This document shows positions 1 to 12,400 of a DNA stretch of 64,000 nt, one piece after another; the stretch's first letter is position 1, and the number at the start of each line of letters is the position of its first letter. Location of the stretch: the NCBI RefSeq assembly GCF_905475345.1, contig NC_066610.1:2521386-2585385 (forward strand), given 5' to 3'. The translations under genes were made by a program, and so were the position numbers. The notes under the pieces were generated by a model, which worked only from the letters and a program-made list of their open reading frames with translations, was not told the DNA's origin and made no database searches. Origin of the DNA: Vespula vulgaris. Its lineage: Eukaryota; Arthropoda; Insecta; Hymenoptera; Vespidae.

Positions 1-2834
1 CGGCATCTTTCCTTCCTCCTTCCTACTCGTCTTTCGCTTCCTTTCGCAGACTATTGCGGTTTTATCCTCGTCTTTTCATTATCTGATAAATATAATGGAA
101 TTGTTTATCCGCCTTTTGCCCAACGATTACGTCAGAACGTTCCAAACGTCGATTTCCATCGACGTTAGCCTTCCGGCTAACGACCATCGTGCATCGCTGC
201 TCCTCGGATTTGTAAGCACGAGTAAAGAGATACGAAACATTTTTTATTTCGAAAGTCCATCAAGGCACATAGCCATCCCTTCGGAGACGGTCGCTGGACG
301 ATTGCCAGTGGCTCGATTCGACGTATACCCACCGTTTAATAGATACATAGTTGTATACGTACTCTCCGTCGTCCAACATATCGTATAATCGATATTAAAC
401 GTGCCTTCGACGATCGTATCGTCGTGCCTCGTCCATATCGAGATAAGAGCGTGCGTATAGCCATTGTGGGCAGAGCGCGCAACGGGTCGATCGTTAAAAA
501 ATTATCGACATCCGTTTATTGATTATTTTTCGTAGAACTCGAACCGCCTCTTTCCAGGTCAAGTGACGACTTAACGCACGATCGCAACAACGATGATCGA
601 TGTCGTCGATTACGACGATCGTTCCGATACGAGAGGACGCGTCCTGCCTCGTTCCTCTCTTCGAAGTCGACGCTAGTCCCCTTATCTCTCACCCGCTAAA
701 ACGCGCGTTTCAATTTCGCCGGTGTATTTTTAATAGCGTCGACGCGACGCTCTCGTTAATCGCGCGTTATCTGCCGCGAAGGATCGCCGCGAAGAAAAGA
801 GGAGAACGCCGTGATAAATATTTCGATAAGGATCTAGCGTCCAATTTAGACCGCCCGGATCGCGTTCATCCATCATTTCGAAAGTACTAGCACGGAGTGG
901 CACCGGTGCTTGACGAAAAGCGTGTCGAGCGGGCGCGTTTCTCTCTCTCTCAGCTTCCAACATTTCCTCGTAAAAGATCTAAAACGTTCTAAACTACGGT
1001 CGCGGAGACGAGCGACGCGAGAAACGGTTGAATACGAGATCGGCACCCTTTGTTATAGCCGTCGTAGACATATGTCAGAATTAGTCACGATGAACGGCAT
1101 ACGTATAGAAAGCGAACGAGTCTTTCTCTCTCGCTCGCTCGCTCGCTCGCTCAGTAACCCAACCACTTTTTCCGTCGTCCGTAAGTACTTGATAAAGAGC
1201 CAGCAATCGGTTAACCTTTTTAAGCACTACACGATGACGGATACTCACCTGCAGCTCGGTGGCACTCCGAGGAGAGCGACAAAGAGATGAAAAGGTCGAG
1301 GAAGAGCGGTAGAAGGGATGAAAACGGACGTACGCCCGTTGTCCGTTTCAATGCTACCATCCGTCGACATCAGTTACGGTCTCTCGACTCTCGCGGTCTC
1401 CCTTTCAAGGAATTTCTTGTCAGCCTCGGATAATCTTACCACTCTTTTTATTTCCTTCTTCTCTTTTTCTCCCATCTCTTTCTCTTTACTCCTTCGTGCC
1501 AAAGAATCGACAGAATTCGAGACATTTTTTTACTTTTTGTTTTCTCTCTTTCCTTTACGCTTCTAATCGAATGATTTTTAACGCCCGTTTCATTCCGTGA
1601 ACGCGCATAAGGCGGCATTAACGAGTAAGTAGGAACGATTCGATTCGTGCTCGTTGAAAATGGTCCCAGCGCGGCAGTTAGCCCGATGTAAATTGTCTCC
1701 TACTCCTCTCCCTTCGTCCTCTTCTCCGCGAACATCGGCCGTACGAATTACGCGTCGACGACGGAAGACCCTATATTCCGAGGCACCGAACCGAACGTTT
1801 CGTGCCCTGCGGCTTGGATGAAGAGTGAGAGAGAGAGAGAGAGAGAGAGAGTCAAGATTCGAACATGTGGCATCATTTGTTACGTGCAAAGTGGGCTTCC
1901 CCTTTGAGGCATGGCTTATCCAAGTCCGTTTAAATGCACCCACATACCCGGAAAGCCAAAGGCGTAAAGGAACGAGGAATCGTTGAAGCGTGTAAACGCT
2001 TCGACGTCTCCTATCGACGGAAATCGAAAATAATCGATGGGAAAAGGGACAAATTCGCAGATGCGCGTCTCTTAGACGTATTCCGAGTACGTCGCTCACG
2101 TAAAGTACGCGCGATCGTTCGATAGGGAGACACTTTTCTCGACTTGGTCGAGAAAGAACTAAGTAGGATCCTAGCCGAGGATCCTACTGTTTCCAACGCG
2201 TACGAGCTTAACACCTTGGTAGGGTCCGACAGAATGATTTACATCCGAACGCAGCCGGTGACAGGTCGAGAGATAGGGTCGTCCAGGAAATATCTACCTT
2301 GAACGGCGAAAAACGTGCGTGGACTAGGCGAGAGGGTGAGCGGGGGTGGTACCCCATAGGGTTCCCACTTTCCGTGGACATATGGTCAGGCCGTGGCTCG
2401 GTCTCGTCGTAACAAAAAAGCGCTACAGAAAGTGCGACAGAAGTTGGGAGTGTCGGTGGGCGATATATCAGGGCTTAAACTGTCCCGTCGTACCAACCAT
2501 GTCCTACCACCGACTCGTGCTCGGTAGCAACGTGCTTCTAGCGGAGCTCGACCGACCGAATGCTCACCGGCTTGCTTCGCTGCTTGGCTGGCTGGCTGGC
2601 TGGCTGGTGCGCGTATGGCATTGCGTTCGACAGGGGTCCTGGCATTAGTTAATAGGACTACCAGTGTATCGAGGACACACGCTAATACGTTAGAAGGAAG
2701 GGATATAACGTTAGGAACGGGACCGATCGACGTCTAACCGAATGCGGTTTCCAATCTGTTACGTTTTTACCGTCTAAGCCTAATACGCTTCGCGCCTGAA
2801 ATGGTCCGGATAGATTATATCGGGAATTCGGCAT

Positions 2835-2873
<39 letters not shown>

Positions 2874-3255
2874 CTCCTAAAGAATCGCTCGTAACTACCT
2901 GCTGGCATAAATATCGACCGAGTGGCCTCTCCCTTCTCAAAGTCATTTGCGCGCGAAAGCCGAAACGAGAAGAAGCTTACCGTGGGAGTAACTCGACGGC
3001 AAAAGTACGTAAAGGCAAAGCTAATCAGAAGAGAGCGGGTCCACTCCGTCGCCAAGGGGAAAACTCGTTACACATTCAACGTGCCACCGAGATTATCATA
3101 TCCCGGGTCCTTTGACGGCTGTGTATAGCGTATGGATGTATATGTATATACCTACGTGTACCTAGACTCGATCCTCGACGAAAGACTCTCGACGAAATAT
3201 AAAACTTGAAGAATCTCGGCGCTTACGTCTCTACGACGATCGCTTCGGTTATATC

Positions 3256-3263
3256 GCGACGGT

Positions 3264-3305
<42 letters not shown>

Positions 3306-3313
3306 GACGGTGA

Positions 3314-3351
<38 letters not shown>
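3256..3351. repeat. GGCGAC hexamer / GAC triplet tract
   Basis: About eight units of a GAC-GGC hexamer pass into an uninterrupted run of GAC triplets. On the minus strand it reads as Ser/Pro-rich low complexity, which is a by-product of the 3- and 6-base period and not evidence for a protein. Confidence 0.9.
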
Positions 3352-3354
<3 letters not shown>

Positions 3355-4176
3355 CCCGTCGTATTCTCGGCCGGCCAGCACCCACCATCTCGAGAGCAAA
3401 ACTTGCCCTCGACGCGCGATGAATAAAAATCGTTTGATGTATCGCTAGGTGCAAATTAATGCATAATCGTCAAACGTAATGAGCTGTCCTGACGATGACG
3501 CGAAGAGGCCGAGGTCGGTCCCGTAAAACGTTGTCTCGCTACCCGTCGAGTTTCCTCTCCTACCTTCTCGAAAGTTTGATTATTTTTATAACGACTTGGT
3601 ACGTCGAGTGCGTCGACGGGAAAGTAACGCGTCGCGCGCTCTGAATTTCTTCCATCTTTCTTCCTTCGGACTTTCCGTGCTACCTTTCGCGTCCCTTTCG
3701 GGCCGGAGGGAGGAGGGGAAACGCTTTCATCCGGGCTTAACGTAAGTATCGTTCTAACGACGTTATGTAAATTCCTTACGTCAAATAATTATCAAGCAAG
3801 GTACAAAGTCACGAGCTAAGCGAAATACGTTTCTACGAAAGGTGGGCGCCTAAAAAACCGGTCCATCGAGAGCTCCTTCGCTTTCTAATATCTCCGCCAG
3901 TCATTAGTCAGAGGGATACACCTGCGTGCGCGTACGTCAAAATAATGATCGCGGTGCGTACGTGTCCTTCGAATCGAAACGTCGATCAGGATTCATCGAA
4001 GCGTGAGAGGAGTAACTAGACGCGACCCGATGGAACTATGCCTCGCAGTAGATCGTAGCTTTTTCCACGGTGCTTACGCAACCCTTCCTACCGATCTCGG
4101 TGATGCTGGATCACGCGGTATCAATTAATTCCATCCATATATCTCGTCGCGACGCATGGAACGTATAGCACGCTCG

Positions 4177-4214
<38 letters not shown>

Positions 4215-5430
4215 CTTCTCCTTGTCGCGAGCCGACTCGTTTTCTCGGGGACCGGTCTCGTTCGACAAAACGACGACGGCCACGCTCGTTTTCTATCGCG
4301 GCACGTGGCCCGCTGCTAACAACAATAGCGCCAAGTGACTTCCCCGCATCATCATCAATCGCCATGGTCTCTCGCCCTTTCTGACGCACGCCCACCACCC
4401 TAGATCACCTCTGCCTAACTTCGAAATACCAAAGGCAAACAAGAGAGGAGCAATGCCAAAAAGCGTTCCTTCCCTTTTGCTCTCTTTCGATCTCTTTCTG
4501 CTCGCGAGAAAAACGTGCCTTGGGCGTGTCACTCTCACGCGCTTCTGGACCAAGCGAGCTTGGTCCTCCTCTTATTTTATTGCTTCGGAAATTAATGAGA
4601 TCGCCGAGCGATACGCCGGATACGCTCCGTCGCGAAAACGATCGGTACACGCGCTGACGTTATCGATGCTTGGAACGTTTCTTTATCTCCTAAACGCATC
4701 CCTTTTCCGTGCATACGTCGAAACGAAACGAAACGAAACGAACGGGCGGCGATTCGACGAAAGCTAGAGGTACATCTGGCGTGTTATGGTTGCCGCGAAA
4801 GTAATCGCCGAGGAATCCGTCGACCAACGGATAAAAACCACGATACTCGGGCTTGATGGATGAAGATCGATGTCGTGTACGCGGCAACGGCTTGCAAAAG
4901 CGAGCACACCCACCCCCACGACGGCGGCGACTCGCGCGCGCACGCTCGACGTCGTTACACACCTCATATCCTTCCCTTCGACTTAATATCCTTCGACGCG
5001 CGAGAAAAGCTCCAAGGATGCGAGAGATGGTAAACGCGTCAGGTGCTTCTCGAGGCAGCAAAGCTTGTTACTCGAGTAGCTACTCTATCGGCCGCCTATT
5101 TCCTTTCCTTTCGTTTTATTTCACTGTATTTTTTTATCATGCTTATTTATAAAACTCGTCGAGCCGTAAACGGAATGTTTACGAGCTATTCCTATCCATC
5201 GAGAAGAATTGGAATCCGAAAAGATCCAGCGGCTTAGGCCATGGCCGGACCTGTCAGAGAGCGATTATTGATGATACGCATTGATGGCCATCGAGAAAGA
5301 GCTGACCGCCGACTTTGCTTGGCAACGATCGCTAACGCGAATATAATACCGGCTTCTTCGCCCTATCTTCATAAGGGCGGCCAACAATACAATTTTCATT
5401 CTCGGACGAAGGGTAAACGCTTCCGCTCGT

Positions 5431-5466
<36 letters not shown>

Positions 5467-6247
5467 CCTTCTTGACGTCGCCATCATTTTCCATACGAGT
5501 GGGATATTCATTTTGACGAGGCATCGTCGACATTTCCCTCTTCGACGTTATCGTTCTTTCGCGGACACATCGGAGGTAATGGCGTGTGCCCTTTCGAAAG
5601 CCCTCCGTCACGGACGATTTTGCCTCGCGGCGACATTATTTATCATTTTCCAGTGAAGTTTCTTCCAGCATGTTTTCTCCTTTCCGGTACCTCTCGTAGA
5701 AAGGCTAACGCATTTGCATAGTGTTCCTTTTCGTACGTTTCATTTCTTCGGCTTCGTTCCCCGGTCTCTGCGATAACTCGTCTCCAGTTAGGATTATCCC
5801 GTATCGTTGGAAATAAGAATGAATAAGTAGGTGGAAGGAGAAACGCGGGCAAACAAAGCTGACGCTAGACACCGCACGTGTGTTTGCTGCTACCCGCGGT
5901 GCCCTGCGAGAGGTCCGTCAGAAACGAGATAGGACTCTTCCGCGAACCTTTTCTGCGGCACGGTATCTCTGACGCACGAAGAGCAGAGAGAGAGGGAGAG
6001 ACTGACCCGTTGCGCAAATCCGTGAAGGGGAAGTCTCGCGATTCGGCATCCCGCCGAAGGGATCGCCCTTGCCACGTGACGTTAGTGTTTGCTGGGTACA
6101 CAGAGCTCGGTGTTTGGTACACACGGTTCTGGAAGGCACAATGCTCGATGGGTTACCAAAACAGCGGCGCGACGCCAGCATAAGCGATATTTGTGTCAGC
6201 ATAAAGGGTACCCTCTATAAAGCCACGTTAAAAGAACAACCTTCCAA

Positions 6248-6248
6248 C

Positions 6249-6287
<39 letters not shown>
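6248..6287. repeat. CT microsatellite
   Basis: A near-perfect CT run, one of more than twenty in the GC-rich parts of the window. It lies about 200 bases upstream of the candidate start exon at 6486. Confidence 0.9.
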
Positions 6288-6291
<4 letters not shown>

Positions 6292-6485
6292 CTCTCTTTT
6301 CTTTCACTCGCGTTCGTCGATTTTCGCGCAAATGTGGGAGCAGTCGAAAGGCAAGACTCGTTGAAGGAATTCAAATGCATACCGAGCAATCGGATTAATC
6401 TTCGAATATATACGCGGAGAGACGTCAAGAGTAAGAGCCGCTGCCGTGGGATTAATCGGCATAGATAGTCGTGTAGCGGAAGATT

Positions 6486-6551
6486 ATGATGGCTCAACTA
6501 GAGTGCGTCAGCTCCCACGGAGATCCGACGGGAGACAACCCTTCGTACACG
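6486..6551 (+). CDS. Orphan candidate first coding exon
   Basis: A tandem ATG-ATG opens a 22-codon stretch (MMAQLECVSSHG...PSYT) that ends at a consensus donor, ACG|GTGAGC, in phase 0. An in-frame TAG lies 12 bases before the first ATG, so the frame can only begin here. Composition is more balanced than the surrounding CpG-rich DNA. I do not recognise the peptide, and I could not find a matching acceptor exon inside the window with any confidence. If real, it would be the start exon of a plus-strand gene whose other exons lie beyond a long intron. It may equally be chance. Confidence 0.25.
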
Positions 6552-9500
6552 GTGAGCCCATTTGTATGCAACTTTGAAAACAGGTAACAATTTTTCCTTC
6601 TTAAAAAACGCTTATTATTTAAACTCGTCGTCGATCATTTAAAGTTTCTTTTCGTCGTCGACTTTGACGCGAGAAAGAGGCAGCTGAAAAAATTGGTCGA
6701 TCATCGACCGCTACGCTAGCCAACAACACCCCGAACGAAGCAAGGATTTCGAGCTAAACGACCGTTGACTAATGTCGCCAAAGACGAAAACGCTTTGCAG
6801 CCGGTTCGTACGCCGACGACAGTCGCATTAGCCACAGGACGAGATTACAATGGACCCCTCTGTTTTTCACGCTCGATCGGGGCAACTCGAAGGGAGAGGT
6901 AACGCAGCAACCCCCTTGCTTTATCCTTCAGGAGCACCGTATTTGCCGGAGGAGATTTGTGAACTAGTCGCGAATCTACTTTCTACGTGTCAAAAATTTA
7001 TCGACCACGCTTGGAGATAGCCTCGAAATATTTGCAACCTAGCCAAAGATTTTTTTCTCTTCTCGAGAGAAAGAAAATAAATAACTCTGATAGAGAGATG
7101 GAGAAAGAGAGAGGGAAAGAGACTCTACGAGGCTGGTTTTACACCGTCGGTGTCACGCTAAATCTCCGATGCATTGTTCGCGCCCCTTCTCACCGCCACG
7201 ATTTTCCATCGGCACCCCTCGGAAGCGCGTCACAGTCAAGCCAACCTCTCTACTACTCCCCGTTGGACTTTTCGAAACTCATTCCCCTCCGCGCCAGAAA
7301 GCATCGGGGGTGATCGCGGAACAAACGTATATATCCGTCGAATCGATTCTACGATAGTTACGCGCTTGGATCCGTTGCGCGCGGAAACAGCTAACTCCTT
7401 TTTTATACCACTCGAACGATCCTTTTCTATTCCGCTGATTTCTCGAAAATGCGATCATTTCAGGAAAATACGATCGCGAAAATTCCTCTCCCCGGTCCCG
7501 TTTATTTCCAACGGAAAGAATAAATACATAAATAATAACGCTCGCAGGCGATTCGCTCGATTAGCGAAGGCGATTAATAATTAAGATCTTTGGCGCGGGA
7601 CCCTAAAAAGCCGCGGGCAGTCTCCTCCACCGTCGAGAACAGCGGGTAATGGCAATTTACGCGTCCCGCGGGACCAGATAACTTCATATCTGCTTGCTGA
7701 TCATTCATTCTCTCAATGGCCATGATATTGCCAAATTGAATTAGATAAGCGAAGGCATGTATCTTGCGCGTACGTGCCTGGACGCAAAAGAATACGTCTC
7801 TCTCTCTCTCTCTCTCTCTCTTCTCTTCGTGACGTCTCCTATACTATTCCCGATACTTTTCCGACGTCGTTCGCGAACGATTTTCCTTTCGCTCTAGTTA
7901 ACAAAGTTTAAGGGAGCTAATTACAGAGGCGAGCTTCGATCCGCCAACTTACGATCCGGCTAAACTAAACCATAACGGATAAAAGTGAGATAAGAAAAAT
8001 TCGACGCTCGGATAAACAACGCAAAGACGAAGTAGTACTGTGTGCAGTCACGTTTATCGTTAGTAAATTCCATCGAGGCTCGTTGGCGGAGACGAGAGGG
8101 CGAGTAAACGGTGGTATTTCGTTACCACCGATGGCGGATCGGTGCCACGTGGCCGAGATTAATGTGTTTTGATTTTTGGACTTTGTATTATAACCGTCGT
8201 AAGCCTACCCCGTCATCGCATACGAACGTTCTCGCACGGCATGGTGCCTCGCCCTGACGTGCTCCACGTGGTGCTAGCTCGCGTTATTCTTCTCTCGTGA
8301 ATCCTCTAGAATCCTCCTGGAAAATCGCATCGATCTTTCTGACACGCGACGGATATTTACCGTGGAAATATTTGAAAAAAATGATGCGATTCCTTTCGCC
8401 AACAGCGAAAAGTTTCCTAGTCGTAAGGGTTTAGGAGAAAGGAGAAAAGGACGGGTTGCTTGCTATACGCGTCGTTTCAATTTATCTCCCGTTTTTTAAC
8501 GTTTCAATTTAATTAACGACACTCGAGCGAGCTAACGTCGGTCGCATGGACGATGGGAGTGGGAGACGACCCGATTAATTCCTTTGTCGCCTATCCGCCG
8601 TTGAAATAACAAACCTCTTCGACGGACGGGAGTCGAGAGGATACAAGGACGATAAAATCACGAGGGTTCACGGGATAAAAAGGCGGCTCGAGGAGGATGA
8701 GGAACGAGGAGGGTGGCGACGGGCAGAGAGGAAACGACGATCGAGAATGGAAGAGTGGAATAGGGACGGTTTGTGGACCTCCGACACTCTCTCCCCCGCC
8801 TTCATTTTCCAGGTTCGCGAAAGCCGACGGAGGGAGGAATAGCAATTAAAAGTATCTGGTACAATCTTCGTTAAACTTCTTCTTCCTCGGTCCTCGTCGG
8901 TGGCGGAGAGACTGGCGTTATTAAAACGTGCACTCGGAGATGCGAAGAACGATCTCGCGCGGTCGAAACTATCGAAACTATCGAAGATTTACAATCTTCG
9001 TTGCTTCCTCTCTTCGCTCGTTTTGACCTTTTCTATCGGAGAAATTTCTGAAATATATATATCTTTCCTTCTCGCAGGACAAAACGCCGAAAAGAATCTA
9101 ATAACGCGAAGAGGAGATCCAGTTTCGCCATTATTCCGTCGACTCTCGAAATACGGGAGTGGGAGCCTTGGATGAGGACGAAAAGGAGGATAAGAGGAGA
9201 AAGAGGATGAGGGAAGTAGAAGGTCTGTAGTCTCCTGTCGGGAGCAAAACGTCACGAAGGAAGCCCCGGTTTATCGAGAATTTTGAGAATGGTAATGTAG
9301 AGGGTAAGAGAGCCGAATTCGCAGACGGAGGAAAGAGGAAGGCGCAGAGTCGTGGGAAGAGGGAAGGGAAGAAGCGGAAAGGTAAGAAAGGGAGAACTTC
9401 TCCGGGTCTCTCCAAGTAATCCTGCTGCCGGTAGAGGAGAGGGAAGAAGGTAGGAGAATATAGGATGAAAATACCTGGAGTTAGAGAGGTCTTACTCGAC

Positions 9501-10031
9501 TCACCCTCGCGTTTCCTCTCTCTCTCTCTCTCTCTCTCGCTCTCTCGTCACCATCTCCGACCAGGCTTTCTCGTACCGCACAGCACACGCCAGTTGGTCC
9601 CAAATAAGACAAAAGTCATCATATAATTCCACGGCTAATACTCGGCTCGCATTAATTTCTCGCGAGCTTTGCCCAAGTTCTTTTCGAATTTCTTTCGAGG
9701 AAAAGTTGTATCAACGAATACCACCTTCTAACTTGTACGCAAAGAAACCACTCGATAGGAGGGAAAACTTTGACTAACTGTGGAAAATTACCAACGATAG
9801 GATTACTCGAACGATTACGCGAGATATTCAATTGCGTCGCAGTTGTCGAGAACGGCTTCCACATTTACGATTGACAATCGTAAGGCACATGATGCGGCTC
9901 GATTATTCTAATTCTAATCTAATTTCTAGTGGATCGCATCTCTTTTATCGTTGTTCGTTGTTCGCTCTTTGTTGTTCGTTGCATAATAAAATTCTAAGGG
10001 CGTTTTTCGCTATATAAATATACGCATTTAA

Positions 10032-10068
<37 letters not shown>

Positions 10069-10843
10069 ATATCTATAAACGCATCGTAAAATAAGCTATA
10101 GAATTTATCCTACGATAATTATATATATATATATTATGTATCTCTAAAGAAGGAACGTTAACCTAATCGTAAAATTATCGTAAATTAATGTTAATACGTA
10201 AGAGCCAAAAAGAGAAACTTACGTCTTACGTGTATTCCCTCCGACGGTCGGATCGTCTTTGACCGCGGACTTTCCAATGTAATACCACGAATGACTTTGA
10301 AGAAACTAACAAAGTCAAATACAAAGATCGAACGTGTTCAAAGTTGTATCGAAACGGAACAATAAAGATCAACAATCAAAACAATATCATTACATTCCGG
10401 TAACATAACAATATTATCTTGTTTACAAAGAAGCGGTATAGACGAACAAAGAGAGACGGAGAGAAAGAGAGAGGGAGAGTGAGAGAGAAAAAGAGAGAAG
10501 TGGAAAGCCGGCAAGCGAGAGAAAAAAAAGAAATGAAAAAACGAATGTCGATGAAAAGGCGAGGTTTGACTCGACGGTGCTCTCTTCTCGAAGAGGAGGA
10601 GTAGAAGAAGAAGGAGGAGGAGGAGGAGGAGGAGGAGGAGGAGGAGAGGGTGCTTCGAGAGCACGACGAAGAATTCCGTCACGATCTCGTCCACGTTCGC
10701 TTTGTCCTCGGCTTTGATTTCTTCTCTTCTTGTTCCTCCTCTGCCTACGAACAAGAAGAGAGTAAAGAAGAGAGCGAGAGAGAGAAAGTCCACGGAGAGA
10801 TGCAGACAAAGAGCGGAGGGAGGAGAAAGAGAGTGAGAGGGTT

Positions 10844-10880
<37 letters not shown>

Positions 10881-12400
10881 TCGCTCGGTTCAGTACCGGG
10901 AGAGTGAGCGATATTTACATGCGATTTGCATACTAGTTGATCCCTATTGCTTCCATCTCCAACGAGCCAGCAGGGGCGGCAGACCTACGCCCGAACCCTC
11001 CGTCACGGTTCGTCCTCTTCCTCTTCCTCTTCCTCTCGTTTCGCGATTCTACGAGTATCTATATCTGGCGTTCTCTCTCTCTCTCTCTCTCTGCATCTCT
11101 TTCCGAGTAGTCTCCGAGTATACCACGTACATTTCGCGCGCTTCTGGCAGAAACGCGTAAGCGAACCCCTTAACTACTAAAGCGAATCCGAGAGAGCGAG
11201 CTTCGACGTTCTTCGAATCCTCCTGCTCGTTATCGTGACCCTTAACGAAGTGTCCTGTAGATCCCTCTGCTTCTCCTACTCTCACGTAACTATCGCCGTG
11301 TGCGAGTACACGCGTCGACGGCGCATCGTCGACGCATCGTCGCTATATGCTTCGGAGGATTCGAGGGAAAGAAAAAGGAAAAGGAAAAACGTCGGAGAGA
11401 TAACGCGACGACAATACTGCGCTCTATAGATATGCTAGAAGAAGCACGGCTAAAGCTTTCGGATTTCGGTAACAGGCTTCGCGGATTTAACAGAGTTGGC
11501 AGACCAACGTAATCGGGTCATACAAATGTAGCCAGCTAATTGCAGATAGGCGGACCGGATTGTCTTACACGTTAAAGACACCGTAGAAAGGTAAGGCGCC
11601 AGAGGATATTTTGGTACTTGATGGACGGAAAGAGAGGACAGAACGGAGTTTCCTATCTTGGGAACCGAATGGATGAGGGTAAATTAGTCGGAATAATCAA
11701 GGTAACGGCGAAGAAAGAGGAGGAGAGAGAGAGAGAGAGAGTTTCTTTTCCATGGAGCAAAATCCCGACTACGAGTGTTATGCAAACGAAGATGTAAAAT
11801 AGCCGAGCATACAGGTTTATATAAATATCGAAAGGAAGTCGTCGTCGAAGCGACGAAAGGAGTGGGTGGGAAAGTTTGAAGGAAACCGCGCGTGTCCTGG
11901 TCCATCCATTCTCGGATGGCTACCGAGAGAAGAGCCGATTGATATCTGAGCCTCGTGCCACGGCGTCTAATTAACTCCGTGACTGGCTGACCCCACATGA
12001 CCCGTGGCTCGTTGCATGCTCGTACGGTGCGCTCGTGTGCACAGCCGCACACGTGAACTTTTCTCCCTCTTTCTCTCTCTCTGCCTTCGTGCCTCAACCG
12101 TACACACGTGTTGCATTGGCTCGCACACCTAACGGATCGCTCTCTTTCATCGCGAATAGAGACATCATCGTACCGCCGAGCCGTTCTCCGCGCGTTAACC
12201 TTAACGCTGCTGCTTCCTTAAGGACGAGCCTTTCTCGTCACCTCGAGCATCGCGCTCTTGCGATACTCCTTTCGTTTTTGACGCGAGCCATCGTTTCGTT
12301 ATTTTTTCCCGCTGACAAATCTCAGAGCCGTAACTTTCAGCCGCGCGAAAAATAATCGATCCGATTGAATTCGTAATCGGTACGTTCTCTCTGCCTTTTT
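6552..12400. other. GC-rich gene-free DNA
   Basis: No recognisable coding sequence. Seen: CT/GA runs near 7797-7822, 9517-9546, 10845-10878, 11071-11092 and 11723-11741; a TA run near 10034-10066; a GGA/GAG tract near 10611-10645; and a POU-type octamer ATTTGCAT at 10924-10931. The stretch 7680-7760 is CpG-poor, ordinary-looking DNA inside CpG-rich DNA and is a candidate conserved non-coding element. Confidence 0.55.
10034..10066. repeat. TA dinucleotide microsatellite
   Basis: A pure TA/AT run followed by degenerate ATCTATA units. It sits in a short AT-rich island (about 9.9-10.2 kb) within the GC-rich block. Confidence 0.9.

Larger units (their letters stand above)
1..6485. other. GC/CpG-rich gene-free DNA, left end
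   Basis: No ORF here resembles a protein I know; the open frames exist because the DNA is GC-rich and stop-poor. Contents seen: GA/CT microsatellites near 1826-1851, 2839-2869, 4180-4212, 5433-5461 and 6248-6287; a GGCT run at 2585-2607; and a GAC/GGCGAC tract at 3256-3351. The piece at about 2340-2650 has fewer CpGs than its surroundings and could be a conserved element. This is probably intergenic or a long intron, by inference from the lack of coding signal. Confidence 0.6.
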
